A DNA stretch of 17,194 nucleotides. It comes from an uncultured Oscillospiraceae bacterium. GTDB taxonomy: Bacteria > Bacillota > Clostridia > Oscillospirales > Oscillospiraceae. Below, piece by piece: positions 5,842 through 14,398 of this stretch. Both the position numbers and the translations under genes were made by a program. Location of the stretch: contig CAKTPC010000035.1 in assembly GCA_934590505.1 (NCBI GenBank), forward strand, positions 1-17,194. Reading direction: 5' to 3'. The notes under the pieces were generated by a model. It was not told the origin of the DNA, did not search any database, and worked only from the letters and a program-made list of their open reading frames with translations. Every line of letters starts with the position of its first letter. Position 1 is the stretch's first letter.

Positions 5842-7600
5842 TGTCGTTACCCCCACTATGTTTATCCAAGGACTGTGCTCTGCACAGCTCGGCGTATGCT
5901 CCGTTCTTTGCCATGAGCTCGTCATGGCTGCCCATTTCGATGATATGCTCGTCCTCGATGACGGCTATCCTATCGGCATTGCGCACGGTCGAGAGTCGGT
6001 GTGCAATGATTATCGTCGTGCGCCCCTCGCTGAGCTTGTCGAAAGCGTTCTGTATCCTCTGCTCCGTCACGGTGTCGAGTGCGCTCGTCGCCTCGTCGAG
6101 TATGAGTATCTTCGGGTTCTTGAGGAAAACGCGGGCGATGGATATGCGCTGCTTCTGCCCGCCGGAGAGCATGACCCCACGCTCACCGATATAAGTATCG
6201 TAGCCGTCGGGCATCTCCATGATCTCGCTGTGTATCTCGGCCCTGACCGCCGCGGCGACGATCTCCTCATCCGTCGCGTCCGGTCTGCCGTAGCGGATAT
6301 TCTCGCGTATCGTCCCGGCGAACATGAACACATCCTGCTGTATCATGCCGATGTTTTTTCTCAAGCTCGCCTGCGTCACATCGCGCACATCCGTCCCGTC
6401 GATCGTAACGCTGCCGGAGCACACATCGTAGAAACGCGGCAGCAGCTGGCACAGCGTCGTCTTGCCGCCGCCCGACGGGCCTACGACCGCGAGACTCTGT
6501 CCGGGCTCGATGCGGAAGCTCACATTTTCGAGCACAGGTACACCATTTCCGTAGTCGAAGCAGACGTCCTTGTATTCTATCTCGCCGCAGACGCTGTCCA
6601 AGACGATTGCGTCCGTTTTATCCTTCACCGTCGGCTCAGTGCGCATGACCTCAAGGAAGCGCTCAAAGCCCGCCGTACCCTGCATATAAGTCTCTGAGAA
6701 CTGCACAAGACGCTTCACCGGGGATATGAACGTGGAGACATAGAGCGTAAAGGTGATAAGGTCTATGTAATTCATTTCGCCGCGCATGATGAGCAGCCCG
6801 CCGAAGGCAACTATCGCGACCTGCATGATGCTTGTCGTAAACTCCATGCCGCTCATGTACATGCCCATCGCCTTGTAATAGTTCACCTTCGCGCCGCGGA
6901 AGAGGTCGTTTGCCTTGTCGAACTTATTGTTCTCCTGCTCCTCATTGGCGAAGGCCTTCGCCGTGCGGATACCGGAGATACTGCTCTCGATGGCAGAATA
7001 TATCTCCGCCGTTTTGCGCTTGACCTCGACGTTTGCCCGTCTCATGCTCCCGCGCTGCGACAGCGTGAACCACAGGCCGAGCGGCAGGATTATCGTCAGC
7101 ACCAGCGCAAGGCGCCACTCCATCGTGAACATCACCGCCAGCGCGCCGAGAATCGTCAGCGCACAGATCAGCACGTTTTCCGGACCGTGGTGCGCAAGCT
7201 CCGTCACTTCAAACAGGTCGCTCGTGATATGGCTCATCAACGCGCCGGTGCGGTTCTTGTCATAGAAGCTGCACGAAAGATCCTGCATATGGGAGAAAAC
7301 ATCCTTGCGCATGTCCGCTTCTACAAGCACGCCCATCCTGTGCCCGATGACCGTTATCACATAGTACAGCACACCCTTGAGCACATAAGCCAGCGCCATT
7401 ATGAGCATGATGATAAAGAAGGTCCTGTACAGATTCTGCGGCAGCAGCGTTTTCATCGACTGCCTTGATACGTATGGGAAAACAAGGTCTATCACCGATA
7501 CCAGCACCGCGCAGACCATGTCTATTGCGAAGAGCTTTTTCTGCCCGGCGATGTATGACATAAAGACCTTTATCGGTCTATCATTATAGTTCTTTTTCAT
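5828..7600 (-). CDS. ABC transporter, fused membrane and ATPase domains (exporter)
   Basis: 590-aa half-transporter of the multidrug/lipid exporter type (MsbA/LmrA/BmrA-like), acting as a homo- or heterodimer in the membrane; the substrate is unknown. Residues about 15-300 hold six hydrophobic segments (for example AIDMVCAVLVSVIDLVF, FIIMLIMALAYVLKGVLYYV). The ATPase domain shows Walker A GPSGGGKTT (374-382), Q-loop IGMIQQDVF, signature LSGGQKQR (from 479), Walker B ILILDEATSALD (about 498-509) and the H-loop histidine of IIIAHRLSTV (534), all intact. I choose ATG 7600, whose ATGA overlaps the rnhA stop, with GGAG just upstream. A 39-residue upstream extension is possible in frame but lies inside rnhA. 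It is followed by the GNAT gene with a 14-nt overlap. A dimer partner is not encoded next to it, which favours a homodimer. Confidence 0.93.
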   Translation of the reverse strand: MKKNYNDRPIKVFMSYIAGQKKLFAIDMVCAVLVSVIDLVFPYVSRQSMKTLLPQNLYRTFFIIMLIMALAYVLKGVLYYVITVIGHRMGVLVEADMRKDVFSHMQDLSCSFYDKNRTGALMSHITSDLFEVTELAHHGPENVLICALTILGALAVMFTMEWRLALVLTIILPLGLWFTLSQRGSMRRANVEVKRKTAEIYSAIESSISGIRTAKAFANEEQENNKFDKANDLFRGAKVNYYKAMGMYMSGMEFTTSIMQVAIVAFGGLLIMRGEMNYIDLITFTLYVSTFISPVKRLVQFSETYMQGTAGFERFLEVMRTEPTVKDKTDAIVLDSVCGEIEYKDVCFDYGNGVPVLENVSFRIEPGQSLAVVGPSGGGKTTLCQLLPRFYDVCSGSVTIDGTDVRDVTQASLRKNIGMIQQDVFMFAGTIRENIRYGRPDATDEEIVAAAVRAEIHSEIMEMPDGYDTYIGERGVMLSGGQKQRISIARVFLKNPKILILDEATSALDTVTEQRIQNAFDKLSEGRTTIIIAHRLSTVRNADRIAVIEDEHIIEMGSHDELMAKNGAYAELCRAQSLDKHSGGNDNAEH

Positions 7601-8046
7601 TTCGCTCCGCTTGAGTATCTGTTCCGCTGCTCCACGGCGAGCGCATCGCAGCGGTTGTTGTATTCGTTGTCGGCGTGACCCTTTACCCAGTGGTAGTGCA
7701 TCTTGTGCTTTTCGCACAGCTCAAGCAGCTGCGCCCAGAGGTCAGGGTTAAGCGCGGGCTTTTTATCGGACTTCACCCAGCCGCGCGCACGCCATGAGCG
7801 TGCCCAGCCTTTTTCCAGCGCGTCAATGACATATTTTGAGTCCGAATACAGCTCAACAGCGCAGCTCTCCTTGAGTGCCGAGAGCGCAGAGATCACACCG
7901 GTCAGCTCCATGCGGTTGTTCGTCGTCTGCGCCGCGCCGCCGGAAAGCTCCTTCTCAGCGCCGTTATAGCGCAGTATCGCCCCCCAGCCGCCCGGGCCGG
8001 GGTTTCCGCTGCAAGCTCCATCGGTGTAAATTGTAACTGTTTTCAT
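7597..8046 (-). CDS. rnhA: Ribonuclease HI
   Basis: 149-aa RNase HI, a cytoplasmic Mg2+-dependent nuclease that cuts the RNA strand of RNA-DNA hybrids, as in R-loops and primer remnants. All catalytic residues are present: Asp9 (YTDGACSGNPGPGGWG), Glu47 (NRMELTGV), Asp69 (YSDSKYV), His124 and Asp134 (VKGHADNEYNNRCD), at nearly the same positions as in the E. coli enzyme. The basic-protrusion region (WARSWRARGWVKSDKK) is also present, and the length is typical. The ATG at 8046 lies 3 nt after the stop of the 134-aa gene, with no strong ribosome site of its own, so translation probably depends on coupling. The stop overlaps the ABC start by 4 nt (ATGA). Its place directly behind the gyrase genes fits a joint role in limiting R-loops and supercoiling, which is inference. 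Confidence 0.96.
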   Translation of the reverse strand: MKTVTIYTDGACSGNPGPGGWGAILRYNGAEKELSGGAAQTTNNRMELTGVISALSALKESCAVELYSDSKYVIDALEKGWARSWRARGWVKSDKKPALNPDLWAQLLELCEKHKMHYHWVKGHADNEYNNRCDALAVEQRNRYSSGAK

Positions 8047-8049
8047 TCG

Positions 8050-8454
8050 TCAAAGATCATCCGGAATGTCCATCTGCGCATATCTCTCGCGCATGAACTT
8101 GTATTCATCGCGGTCGATAATGCCGTTTTTCAGGAAGCTGTCAAGCTGCGCATAGTACTTCTCCCTGCCGCGCAGAGTATTCACGCACTCACTGCCGTCA
8201 GAGTGGAAATGGATCTCCGGTACAAAGCTTACGTGCCTGCCTTCTCTGTGCGGCTGCTCGGTGCTTGCCGTGCCTGTAGCCTTCGGTTTCAGCTTACGCA
8301 CCAGAAACACCGCGATGCCGACAATGACCGCGATGAATATCAGAACCCCCACGACCTCTGCAGAATCCGCAAACTCCGCAAGGAAGAATATCACTATCGC
8401 GGCAATGACGCCGAGCGGATTATTTTTTTTATTCTTTTTTCTGTCATTATTCAC
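8050..8454 (-). CDS. Small membrane protein with SHOCT-like C-terminus, function unknown
   Basis: 134-aa protein not recognised as a named gene. A lysine-rich start (NDRKKNKKNN) precedes two hydrophobic stretches, about residues 14-28 and 34-52, ended by VRKLKPK: probably a membrane hairpin or one long bent segment with both ends in the cytoplasm. A polar linker with RHVSFVPEIHFHSDG follows, then YYAQLDSFLKNGIIDRDEYKFMRERY (99-126), whose L-x-x-L-x-x-x-G-x-I-x-x-x-E-Y/F pattern resembles SHOCT domains, short modules often found at the ends of membrane proteins. The start is GTG 8454 with AAAGGAG 7 nt upstream. It follows gyrA by 30 nt and precedes rnhA by 3 nt, so it belongs to the same run. 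The SHOCT call is tentative. Confidence 0.82.
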   Translation of the reverse strand: MNNDRKKNKKNNPLGVIAAIVIFFLAEFADSAEVVGVLIFIAVIVGIAVFLVRKLKPKATGTASTEQPHREGRHVSFVPEIHFHSDGSECVNTLRGREKYYAQLDSFLKNGIIDRDEYKFMRERYAQMDIPDDL

Positions 8455-8484
8455 GCCGGTTCTCCTTTACTCGTTCGCCGTCGT

Positions 8485-11004
8485 TTATTCTTCGCTGCTT
8501 CCCTCCGGGATTTCCTCGGCTTCAACTTCCTCGGATTCATCCTCGCCCTGTTCTCTCTCGGTGCGCTCAATGGATATCACGCGGCTGCCCTCGGCAAGAC
8601 GCATAATGCGCACGCCCTGAGTCGAGCGTCCAAGCACGGAGATGTGGTCTACCGCCATGCGGATTATTGTCCCGTCGTCGCTGATGACAAGGATGTCCTC
8701 TCCGGGGTTCACCATCTTCACATCGGCAATGCCGCCGGTCTTGTCCGTGACCTGATAGTTCTTGATGCCTATGCCGCCGCGGCCGTGGATGCTGTACTCG
8801 CTGAGCAGTGTGCGCTTGCCGTAGCCCTTTTCGGTTATTGCCAATACTGCTTCGCCCGCAAGGCTGCTGCCCGCCCCGACAACGTAATCGCCCTCTCTGA
8901 GCCTTATGCCGCGCACACCCATCGCGTTTCTTCCCAAGGGGCGCAGCTCACTCTCATTAAAGCATACCGCCATGCCGTTATAGGTCGCGATGAATATATT
9001 TTCCTCGCCGGTGGTCTGGAGCACGGATATCAGCGAATCGCCCTCGTCGAGGACTATCGCGCGCAGACCGTTGGAGCGTATGTTCTTCAGCGCCGACTGC
9101 TCCATGCGCTTTACCGTGCCGCGCTTTGTGACAAAGACGAGATAGCCGTCGTCATCCCTGCCGCGTCCGCGGATCATCGCACTTATCTTTTCGCCGTTCT
9201 CGGTCTGGATAATGTTTATGATGTTCGTGCCGCGCGCATTGCGTCCGGCCTCGGGGATGTTGTAGCCCTTCTTTACGAACACGCGCCCCTTCGATGTGAA
9301 GAACAGAATATAATCATGCGTGGATGCAGTGAATACCGTGTCCACAAAGTCCTCGTCCTTCGTTGCCATCGCGCGGATGCCGCGGCCGCCGCGCCCCTGA
9401 GCGCGGTACTCGCTGACGGGCATACGCTTGATGTAGCCGCCGTGGGTAAGAGTGTAGACGCACTGCTCCTCTTCGATGAGGTCCTCGATGTCTATCTCAT
9501 CCGCGACGTCCTGTATCTCGGTGACTCGGTCGTCACCATACTTGTCGCGCAGGGCGATAAGCTCGTCCTTGAGTACGCCCTTTATCTTCTCGGGGTCTGC
9601 CAGCAGATCCTTGAAGTAATGGATCTTATCTTCAAGCTCCTTGTACTCGTTTTCCAGCTTCTCACGGTTGAGACCCTGGAGCGAGATAAGGCGCATGTCG
9701 CATATTGCCTGAGCCTGAACGTCGCTGAGGTTAAAGCGCTCCATAAGGCGCTGCTTTGCGTTGTCGTAGCTGGTGCGGATAATGCTGATTACCTCGTCGA
9801 TATTGTCCTGAGCTATCAGCAGACCTTCCAGCAGATGCGCCCGCTCCTCGGCCTTGCGCAGGTCGTATCTCGTGCGCCGGACGATTATCTCTTCCTGGAA
9901 GGTGAGGTACTCGTCAAGTATATGGCGCAGGGAGAGTATCTTCGGCTGGGTCTGGTTGTTCACCAGCGCCAGCATGTTTATTGAGAATGTGGTCTGCATC
10001 GCCGTCTGCGCAAAGAGACGGTTCAGCACTACCTGCGGATTTGCGTCGCGTTTGAGCTCAATAACGACACGCATACCGTTGCGGTCGGTCTCATCGCGCA
10101 GGTCGGATATGCCCTCAAGGCGCTTATCGTGCACCTGATCTGCGATGTTCTTTATGAGCTGGCGCTTATTGACCTGATACGGCAGCTCCGTCACGATTAT
10201 CCTTGTGCGTCCCTGACCGTGCTCCTCGAACTCGGTGCGCGCGCGCACAACGACCTTTCCGCGTCCTGTGGCATAGGCCTGACGTATGCCGCTGCGCCCC
10301 ATGATAATGCCGCGCGTCGGAAAGTCCGGTCCGGTGATGTGCTGCATGAGGTCAGAAAGCGTCGACTCAGGGTTATCCAGCACGCACACACAGGCGTTTA
10401 TGACCTCTTTGAGATTGTGCGGCGGTATGTTCGTCGCCATGCCGACGGCGATGCCGGACGAGCCGTTTACCAGCAGGTTCGGGAAGCGTGACGGCAGCAC
10501 TCTCGGCTCCTTGCGCGTCTCGTCAAAGTTTGGGTCCCAGTCGACCGTCTCCTTATCGATATCGCGCAGCATCTCATTGGATATCTTTGAGAGCCTTGCC
10601 TCGGTGTATCGGTATGCCGCGGGGGGATCTCCGTCCACGGAGCCGAAGTTTCCGTGCCCGTCGACGAGCATGTAGCGCATGGAGAAGTTCTGCGCAAGTC
10701 TTACCATCGCGTCATAGACCGAAGCGTCGCCGTGCGGATGGTAGCGGCCAAGCACGTCGCCGACGCAGGTCGCGGACTTTTTAAAGGGCTTGTCGCTCGT
10801 CAGGCCGTCCTCGTACATTGCATAGAGTATGCGTCTGTGGACTGGCTTGAGACCGTCGCGCACATCCGGCAGCGCTCTGCCGACGATAACGGACATGGCG
10901 TAGTCGATGTAGCTGGTCTGCATTTCGCTTACCAGCTCCGACTCGGTTATGACCTGATCCGGAAACGCTATATCCTCAGGTTTGTAATCTCTCTTATGTG
11001 CCAT
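8485..11004 (-). CDS. gyrA: DNA gyrase subunit A
   Basis: 839-aa breakage-reunion subunit of DNA gyrase, which with GyrB introduces negative supercoils. Catalytic Tyr133 lies in AAYRYTEARLSKIS. The DNA-gate opening DYAMSVIVGRALPDVRDGLK is at 34-53. The quinolone region reads YHPHGDASVYDAMVR (88-102): alanine 94 is at the position of E. coli Ser83, and Asp98 matches Asp87. The C-terminal beta-pinwheel holds the GyrA box as QGRGGRG, the hallmark that separates gyrase from topoisomerase IV. The protein ends in a highly acidic tail (EREQGEDESEEVEAEEIPEG). The start is ATG 11004 with GGAGAA about 6 nt upstream. A small hairpin GGAAC-CGTA-GTTCC (11022-11035) lies in the 62-nt gap after gyrB; no clear promoter is seen there, so the gene is probably transcribed with gyrB. 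Confidence 0.98.
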   Translation of the reverse strand: MAHKRDYKPEDIAFPDQVITESELVSEMQTSYIDYAMSVIVGRALPDVRDGLKPVHRRILYAMYEDGLTSDKPFKKSATCVGDVLGRYHPHGDASVYDAMVRLAQNFSMRYMLVDGHGNFGSVDGDPPAAYRYTEARLSKISNEMLRDIDKETVDWDPNFDETRKEPRVLPSRFPNLLVNGSSGIAVGMATNIPPHNLKEVINACVCVLDNPESTLSDLMQHITGPDFPTRGIIMGRSGIRQAYATGRGKVVVRARTEFEEHGQGRTRIIVTELPYQVNKRQLIKNIADQVHDKRLEGISDLRDETDRNGMRVVIELKRDANPQVVLNRLFAQTAMQTTFSINMLALVNNQTQPKILSLRHILDEYLTFQEEIIVRRTRYDLRKAEERAHLLEGLLIAQDNIDEVISIIRTSYDNAKQRLMERFNLSDVQAQAICDMRLISLQGLNREKLENEYKELEDKIHYFKDLLADPEKIKGVLKDELIALRDKYGDDRVTEIQDVADEIDIEDLIEEEQCVYTLTHGGYIKRMPVSEYRAQGRGGRGIRAMATKDEDFVDTVFTASTHDYILFFTSKGRVFVKKGYNIPEAGRNARGTNIINIIQTENGEKISAMIRGRGRDDDGYLVFVTKRGTVKRMEQSALKNIRSNGLRAIVLDEGDSLISVLQTTGEENIFIATYNGMAVCFNESELRPLGRNAMGVRGIRLREGDYVVGAGSSLAGEAVLAITEKGYGKRTLLSEYSIHGRGGIGIKNYQVTDKTGGIADVKMVNPGEDILVISDDGTIIRMAVDHISVLGRSTQGVRIMRLAEGSRVISIERTEREQGEDESEEVEAEEIPEGSSEE

Positions 11005-11066
11005 TAAAAATTCTCCGTTTCGGAACCGTAGTTCCCTGTATTAATATCCGGCTTTTTGTTGACTTT

Positions 11067-12998
11067 TTAGATGTCGAGATTAACGACATACCTCGCGTTC
11101 TGCTCTATCCACTCGCGGCGCGGCTCAACGTCCTCGCCCATGAGCACGGTAAAGACCTGATCTGCGTGTATCGCGTCGTTTAACGTGATGCGGCGCAGCG
11201 AGCGGGTCTGCGGGTCCATTGTCGTCTCCCACAGCTCGTGCGGGTCCATCTCGCCGAGGCCCTTGAAGCGGCTGATGTCGACCTTGGCATTCGGGTTATC
11301 CTCGCGCATCTCGGCGCTTATCTTATCGCGCTGCTCGTCGGAGTAAGCCACGCGCTGGGTCTTGCCGCGCGAGAGCTTATAGAGCGGCGGCACCGCAGAG
11401 TAGACATAGCCGTGCTCGATAAGCGGGCGCATATAGCGGAAGAAGAATGTCAGCAGCAGTGTGCGGATGTGTGAGCCGTCAACATCGGCATCGGCCATGA
11501 TGATGATCTTGTGATATCTGAGCTTTTCGATATTGAACTCATCGCCGATCCCCGCGCCGAGCGCGACGATGAGCGGGTAGAGCTTATCGTTGCCGTATAT
11601 CTTATCGGCTCTCGCCTTCTCGACGTTGAGCATCTTGCCCCACATGGCAAGTATCGCCTGGAAGCGCGAGTCGCGCCCCTGGATAGCGGAGCCCGCGGCG
11701 CTGTCGCCCTCGACGATGTATATCTCGCACAGCGACGGGTCGCGCTCGTTGCAGTCCTGGAGCTTATCGGGCATTTGCCCGCTCTCGAGCCCGGTCTTGC
11801 GGCGGACGGACTCCTTAGCCTTTCTTGCGGCCTCGCGTGCGCGGTTTGCCATCATCGCTTTTTCGAGTATGGCCTTGGCCGCTGCCGGGTGCTCCTCAAA
11901 ATAGACCGTAAGCTGGTCGTTTACTACAGAATCGACAAGCGTTCTTATATATGCGTTGCCGAGCTTCTGCTTGGTCTGTCCCTCAAACTGCGCCTCGGGC
12001 AGCTTCACGGATATGACCGCCGCAATGCCTTCGCGCACATCGTCACCGGAGACCTTGTCGTCGCCCTTGATAATGTTGTTCTTCTGCCCGTAGGCGTTTA
12101 TGACCCTCGTGAGCGCAGTTTTGAAGCCTGTCTCATGCATGCCGCCTTCGGGTGTGTGTATGTTGTTTGCGAAGGAGACGAGATTTTCGCTGTAGCCGTC
12201 GTTATACTGCAGGGCTATCTCGGCTATCGCGTCGCCCTTTTTGCCGGTGAGATAGATAACGTCCTGATGTATTGGTGTCTTGTGCTGGTTTAGCCATGCG
12301 ACAAATTCCCTTATGCCGCCGTCGTAGCACATTATCTCCGCCTGCTCTTTGCCCTCGCGCTTATCCTCCATCGCGATGGTAAGGCCGCCGTTTAAGAATG
12401 CCTGCTCGCGCAGCCATGTGTGCAGCGTCTCATAGTCGTAGACCGTGTCGTCGAACATCTCTGGGTCTGGCTTGAAGCGCACGGTAGTGCCGGTCCTGTC
12501 CGTCGTGCCGATGACGTTTATGCTCTCGGTGATGCCGCCGCGGGAGAACTTCATCTGATATATCTTGCCGTCCCTGTGTACCTGTACCTCAAGCCACTCG
12601 GACAGGGCGTTGACGACCGATGCGCCGACGCCGTGCAGACCGCCGGAGACCTTATATCCCCCGCCGCCGAACTTGCCGCCAGCGTGCAGCACAGTAAACA
12701 CGACCTCAAGCGCGCTCTTGCCGGTCTGCTCCTGAATATCGACAGGGATGCCGCGGCCGTTATCGCATACGCAGATGATGTCGCCCTCTTCTATCGTCAC
12801 GGTGATGCCGGTGCAGTAGCCCGCCAGAGCCTCGTCGATGGAGTTGTCGACGATCTCATACACAAGGTGGTGCAGACCCGACAGTGAGGTCGAGCCTATA
12901 TACATGCCCGGGCGCTTTCTTACTGCCTCAAGCCCTTCAAGGACCTGGATCTGCGAAGCATCATACTCCGACGCTTGATTTTTGATGTTATCAGACAT
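11067..12998 (-). CDS. gyrB: DNA gyrase subunit B
   Basis: 643-aa ATPase subunit of gyrase. The GHKL ATPase domain shows Glu48 and Asn52 (YEIVDNSIDEALAG), DNGRGIPV at 79-86 and the glycine-rich lid GGLHGVGASVVNALS; QTKQKLGN (341-348) is the transducer motif. The TOPRIM domain has Glu430 in VEGDSAAGSA and the DxDxD of MADADVDGSHIRTLLL (503-507). The usual PLK/RGKILNVEKA stretch here reads AMWGKMLNVEKA, with alanine 451 and tryptophan 453 at the positions of E. coli Pro445 and Lys447. The length is typical of Gram-positive GyrB, without the Gram-negative insert. I choose ATG 12998, with GGAG 6 nt upstream; an in-frame ATG at 13010 would place its start inside that ribosome site. remB lies 42 nt upstream. 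Confidence 0.98.
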   Translation of the reverse strand: MSDNIKNQASEYDASQIQVLEGLEAVRKRPGMYIGSTSLSGLHHLVYEIVDNSIDEALAGYCTGITVTIEEGDIICVCDNGRGIPVDIQEQTGKSALEVVFTVLHAGGKFGGGGYKVSGGLHGVGASVVNALSEWLEVQVHRDGKIYQMKFSRGGITESINVIGTTDRTGTTVRFKPDPEMFDDTVYDYETLHTWLREQAFLNGGLTIAMEDKREGKEQAEIMCYDGGIREFVAWLNQHKTPIHQDVIYLTGKKGDAIAEIALQYNDGYSENLVSFANNIHTPEGGMHETGFKTALTRVINAYGQKNNIIKGDDKVSGDDVREGIAAVISVKLPEAQFEGQTKQKLGNAYIRTLVDSVVNDQLTVYFEEHPAAAKAILEKAMMANRAREAARKAKESVRRKTGLESGQMPDKLQDCNERDPSLCEIYIVEGDSAAGSAIQGRDSRFQAILAMWGKMLNVEKARADKIYGNDKLYPLIVALGAGIGDEFNIEKLRYHKIIIMADADVDGSHIRTLLLTFFFRYMRPLIEHGYVYSAVPPLYKLSRGKTQRVAYSDEQRDKISAEMREDNPNAKVDISRFKGLGEMDPHELWETTMDPQTRSLRRITLNDAIHADQVFTVLMGEDVEPRREWIEQNARYVVNLDI

Positions 12999-13015
12999 AT
13001 GTTTCTCCATTCCGT

Positions 13016-13031
13016 GCGGGGCATTCCCCGC
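13016..13031. other. GC-rich hairpin in the remB-gyrB spacer
   Basis: GCGGGG (13016-13021) and CCCCGC (13026-13031) pair around CATT, in the 42-nt gap between the remB stop and the gyrB start. There is no T-tract, so it is not a standard terminator; an mRNA processing or stability structure is possible. Chance cannot be excluded for 6 bp in GC-rich DNA. Confidence 0.3.
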
Positions 13032-13040
13032 CGTTTACAA

Positions 13041-13298
13041 TTACAACAGCCCTGACTCCGCGCGCTTTAACAGCGTCGCCGAAGCCATCTGGCTCAAATA
13101 AAGTATTTTTTTGTTTCCGGACCGGCACACGACAAAGGACTTCGGTATATCATCGCTGGCGTTCACGACCTCGCCGGCCTTCTCCGCCATCGTCAGATAC
13201 TTTCTCGTCAGGTGCGACTGGCTCGTAATGTCCAGGTCGAATATCCCGACGATATCCTCCGTGCTCACGATCTTACCTTTTCCGAGGTGCAGGTACAT
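13041..13298 (-). CDS. remB: RemB-type extracellular matrix regulator (DUF370 family)
   Basis: 85-aa protein of the RemA/RemB (DUF370) family. In Bacillus subtilis RemA is a DNA-binding activator of matrix genes, and remB sits in the same place, between recF and gyrB. The sequence MYLHLGKGKIVSTEDIVGIF, then DLDITSQSHLTRKYL, shows the compact start and arginine/serine-rich centre of the family, and the length is right. The role in a non-Bacillus organism is unproven. ATG 13298 shares its A with the recF stop (TGATG), so initiation is coupled; AAGGA lies 7 nt upstream inside recF. The assignment rests on synteny plus sequence; the sister gene remA usually lies elsewhere. Confidence 0.88.
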   Translation of the reverse strand: MYLHLGKGKIVSTEDIVGIFDLDITSQSHLTRKYLTMAEKAGEVVNASDDIPKSFVVCRSGNKKILYLSQMASATLLKRAESGLL

Positions 13299-14398
13299 CA
13301 GCTTATCCTTCCCCCGCTTATAAACAGCACTCTGCCGCCGGTGCGCTTGGATATGCCCTCGTCCTCGCAGCAGCTTATAAGCGTCTGCCCGCCGCCTATG
13401 CGGTTGAGCACGAACTCCTGCCGCTTCGTGTCAAGCTCGGAGAGCACATCGTCAAGCAGCAGCACCGGATACTCTCCGGTCTCGGCTAAGAATATCTCGC
13501 GCTCGGCAAGCTTTATCGACAGCGCTGCCGTCCTCGTCTGCCCTTGTGAGGCAAAGCTCCTTGCGGCAGTGCCGTTTATGAATATCTCTAAATCGTCCTT
13601 ATGCGCTCCTGTGAGACACTGCGCGCTCTCAAGCTCCGCCTGACGGTGCTTTTCCTGATGCTCACAGATATCGTAATATATCTCTCTTGCGCTCGCAAAC
13701 GGGTTCCTCACCGTGCTGACGGTCCTGTATTTTATCTCCAGCTCCTCAAGTGAGTTTGAAAAATCCCTGTGTATCGGAGCCGCAGCCTGGCTGAGTCTCG
13801 CGGAAAACGCCGCTCTGTAGCGTATGAGCTGCGCCGATGCGCGGCACATACCGTCGGAAAACTCGTCCAGCGTCTCCAGCAGTGATGGCTTGTCGCGCCA
13901 GTCCTTGAGTATGCGCGTCTTATGCTCATACAAACGGTTGAACTCCGAAAGGTACTCCACATATCTCGGGCGTATCTGGCTTATCGCGTTGTCGAGCAGC
14001 CTGCGCCGCACGGCCGCGCCGTCCTTTATGAGGTTCAGGTCGTCCGGGCAGAACAGCACCGTGTTTACCGTATCGGCAAGCTCGCCCGCGGTTTTCTTCA
14101 CACCGTTTACAAGTATCTTTTTCCCTTGGCCGGGGCGCAGCTGGATGTTTATCGTCTGCTCCCGCTCGTGGCTGTAGACGTCCGCCAATATATCCGCGCC
14201 CGAATACCCGAAGCCGACAAGCTCACGGTCAAAACGCGTGCGGAAGCTTCTTCCGCACGAAAGCATATACACCGCTTCCAGCAGATTTGTCTTTCCCTGC
14301 GCATTCTGGCCGGATATCACGTTCGTCCCCGGCGCAAACTCTACTGTCTCAAACTCGTAATTGCGAAAGCCGTTGAGCGCGATCTTCCTGATTATCAT
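13298..14398 (-). CDS. recF: DNA replication and repair protein RecF
   Basis: 366-aa SMC-like ATPase that acts with RecO and RecR to load RecA at single-strand gaps. Walker A is GQNAQGKT (30-37), the ABC-type signature region is SFASQGQTRTAALSIKLAE (from 281), and Walker B is PVLLLDDVLSELD (311-323), all intact and spaced as in the family. MIIRKIALNGFRNY is the typical N-terminal opening. ATG 14398 overlaps the stop of the S4-domain gene by 4 nt (ATGA), and the stop overlaps the remB start by 1 nt, so this trio is tightly coupled. Confidence 0.97.
   Translation of the reverse strand: MIIRKIALNGFRNYEFETVEFAPGTNVISGQNAQGKTNLLEAVYMLSCGRSFRTRFDRELVGFGYSGADILADVYSHEREQTINIQLRPGQGKKILVNGVKKTAGELADTVNTVLFCPDDLNLIKDGAAVRRRLLDNAISQIRPRYVEYLSEFNRLYEHKTRILKDWRDKPSLLETLDEFSDGMCRASAQLIRYRAAFSARLSQAAAPIHRDFSNSLEELEIKYRTVSTVRNPFASAREIYYDICEHQEKHRQAELESAQCLTGAHKDDLEIFINGTAARSFASQGQTRTAALSIKLAEREIFLAETGEYPVLLLDDVLSELDTKRQEFVLNRIGGGQTLISCCEDEGISKRTGGRVLFISGGRIS

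Noticed and set aside
5831..6697. 288-codon plus-strand frame opposite the ABC transporter
   Set aside because: Shadow of the ATPase domain; no motif or ribosome site supports it.
7601..7717. 39-residue N-terminal extension of the ABC transporter
   Set aside because: It lies inside rnhA in another frame, is not hydrophobic or conserved-looking, and ATG 7600 has the coupled ATGA arrangement.
8203..9984. 593-codon open frame on the plus strand opposite gyrA and the 134-aa gene
   Set aside because: It is antisense to the unmistakable gyrA, has no recognisable domain and reflects the GC-rich codon pattern of the real gene.
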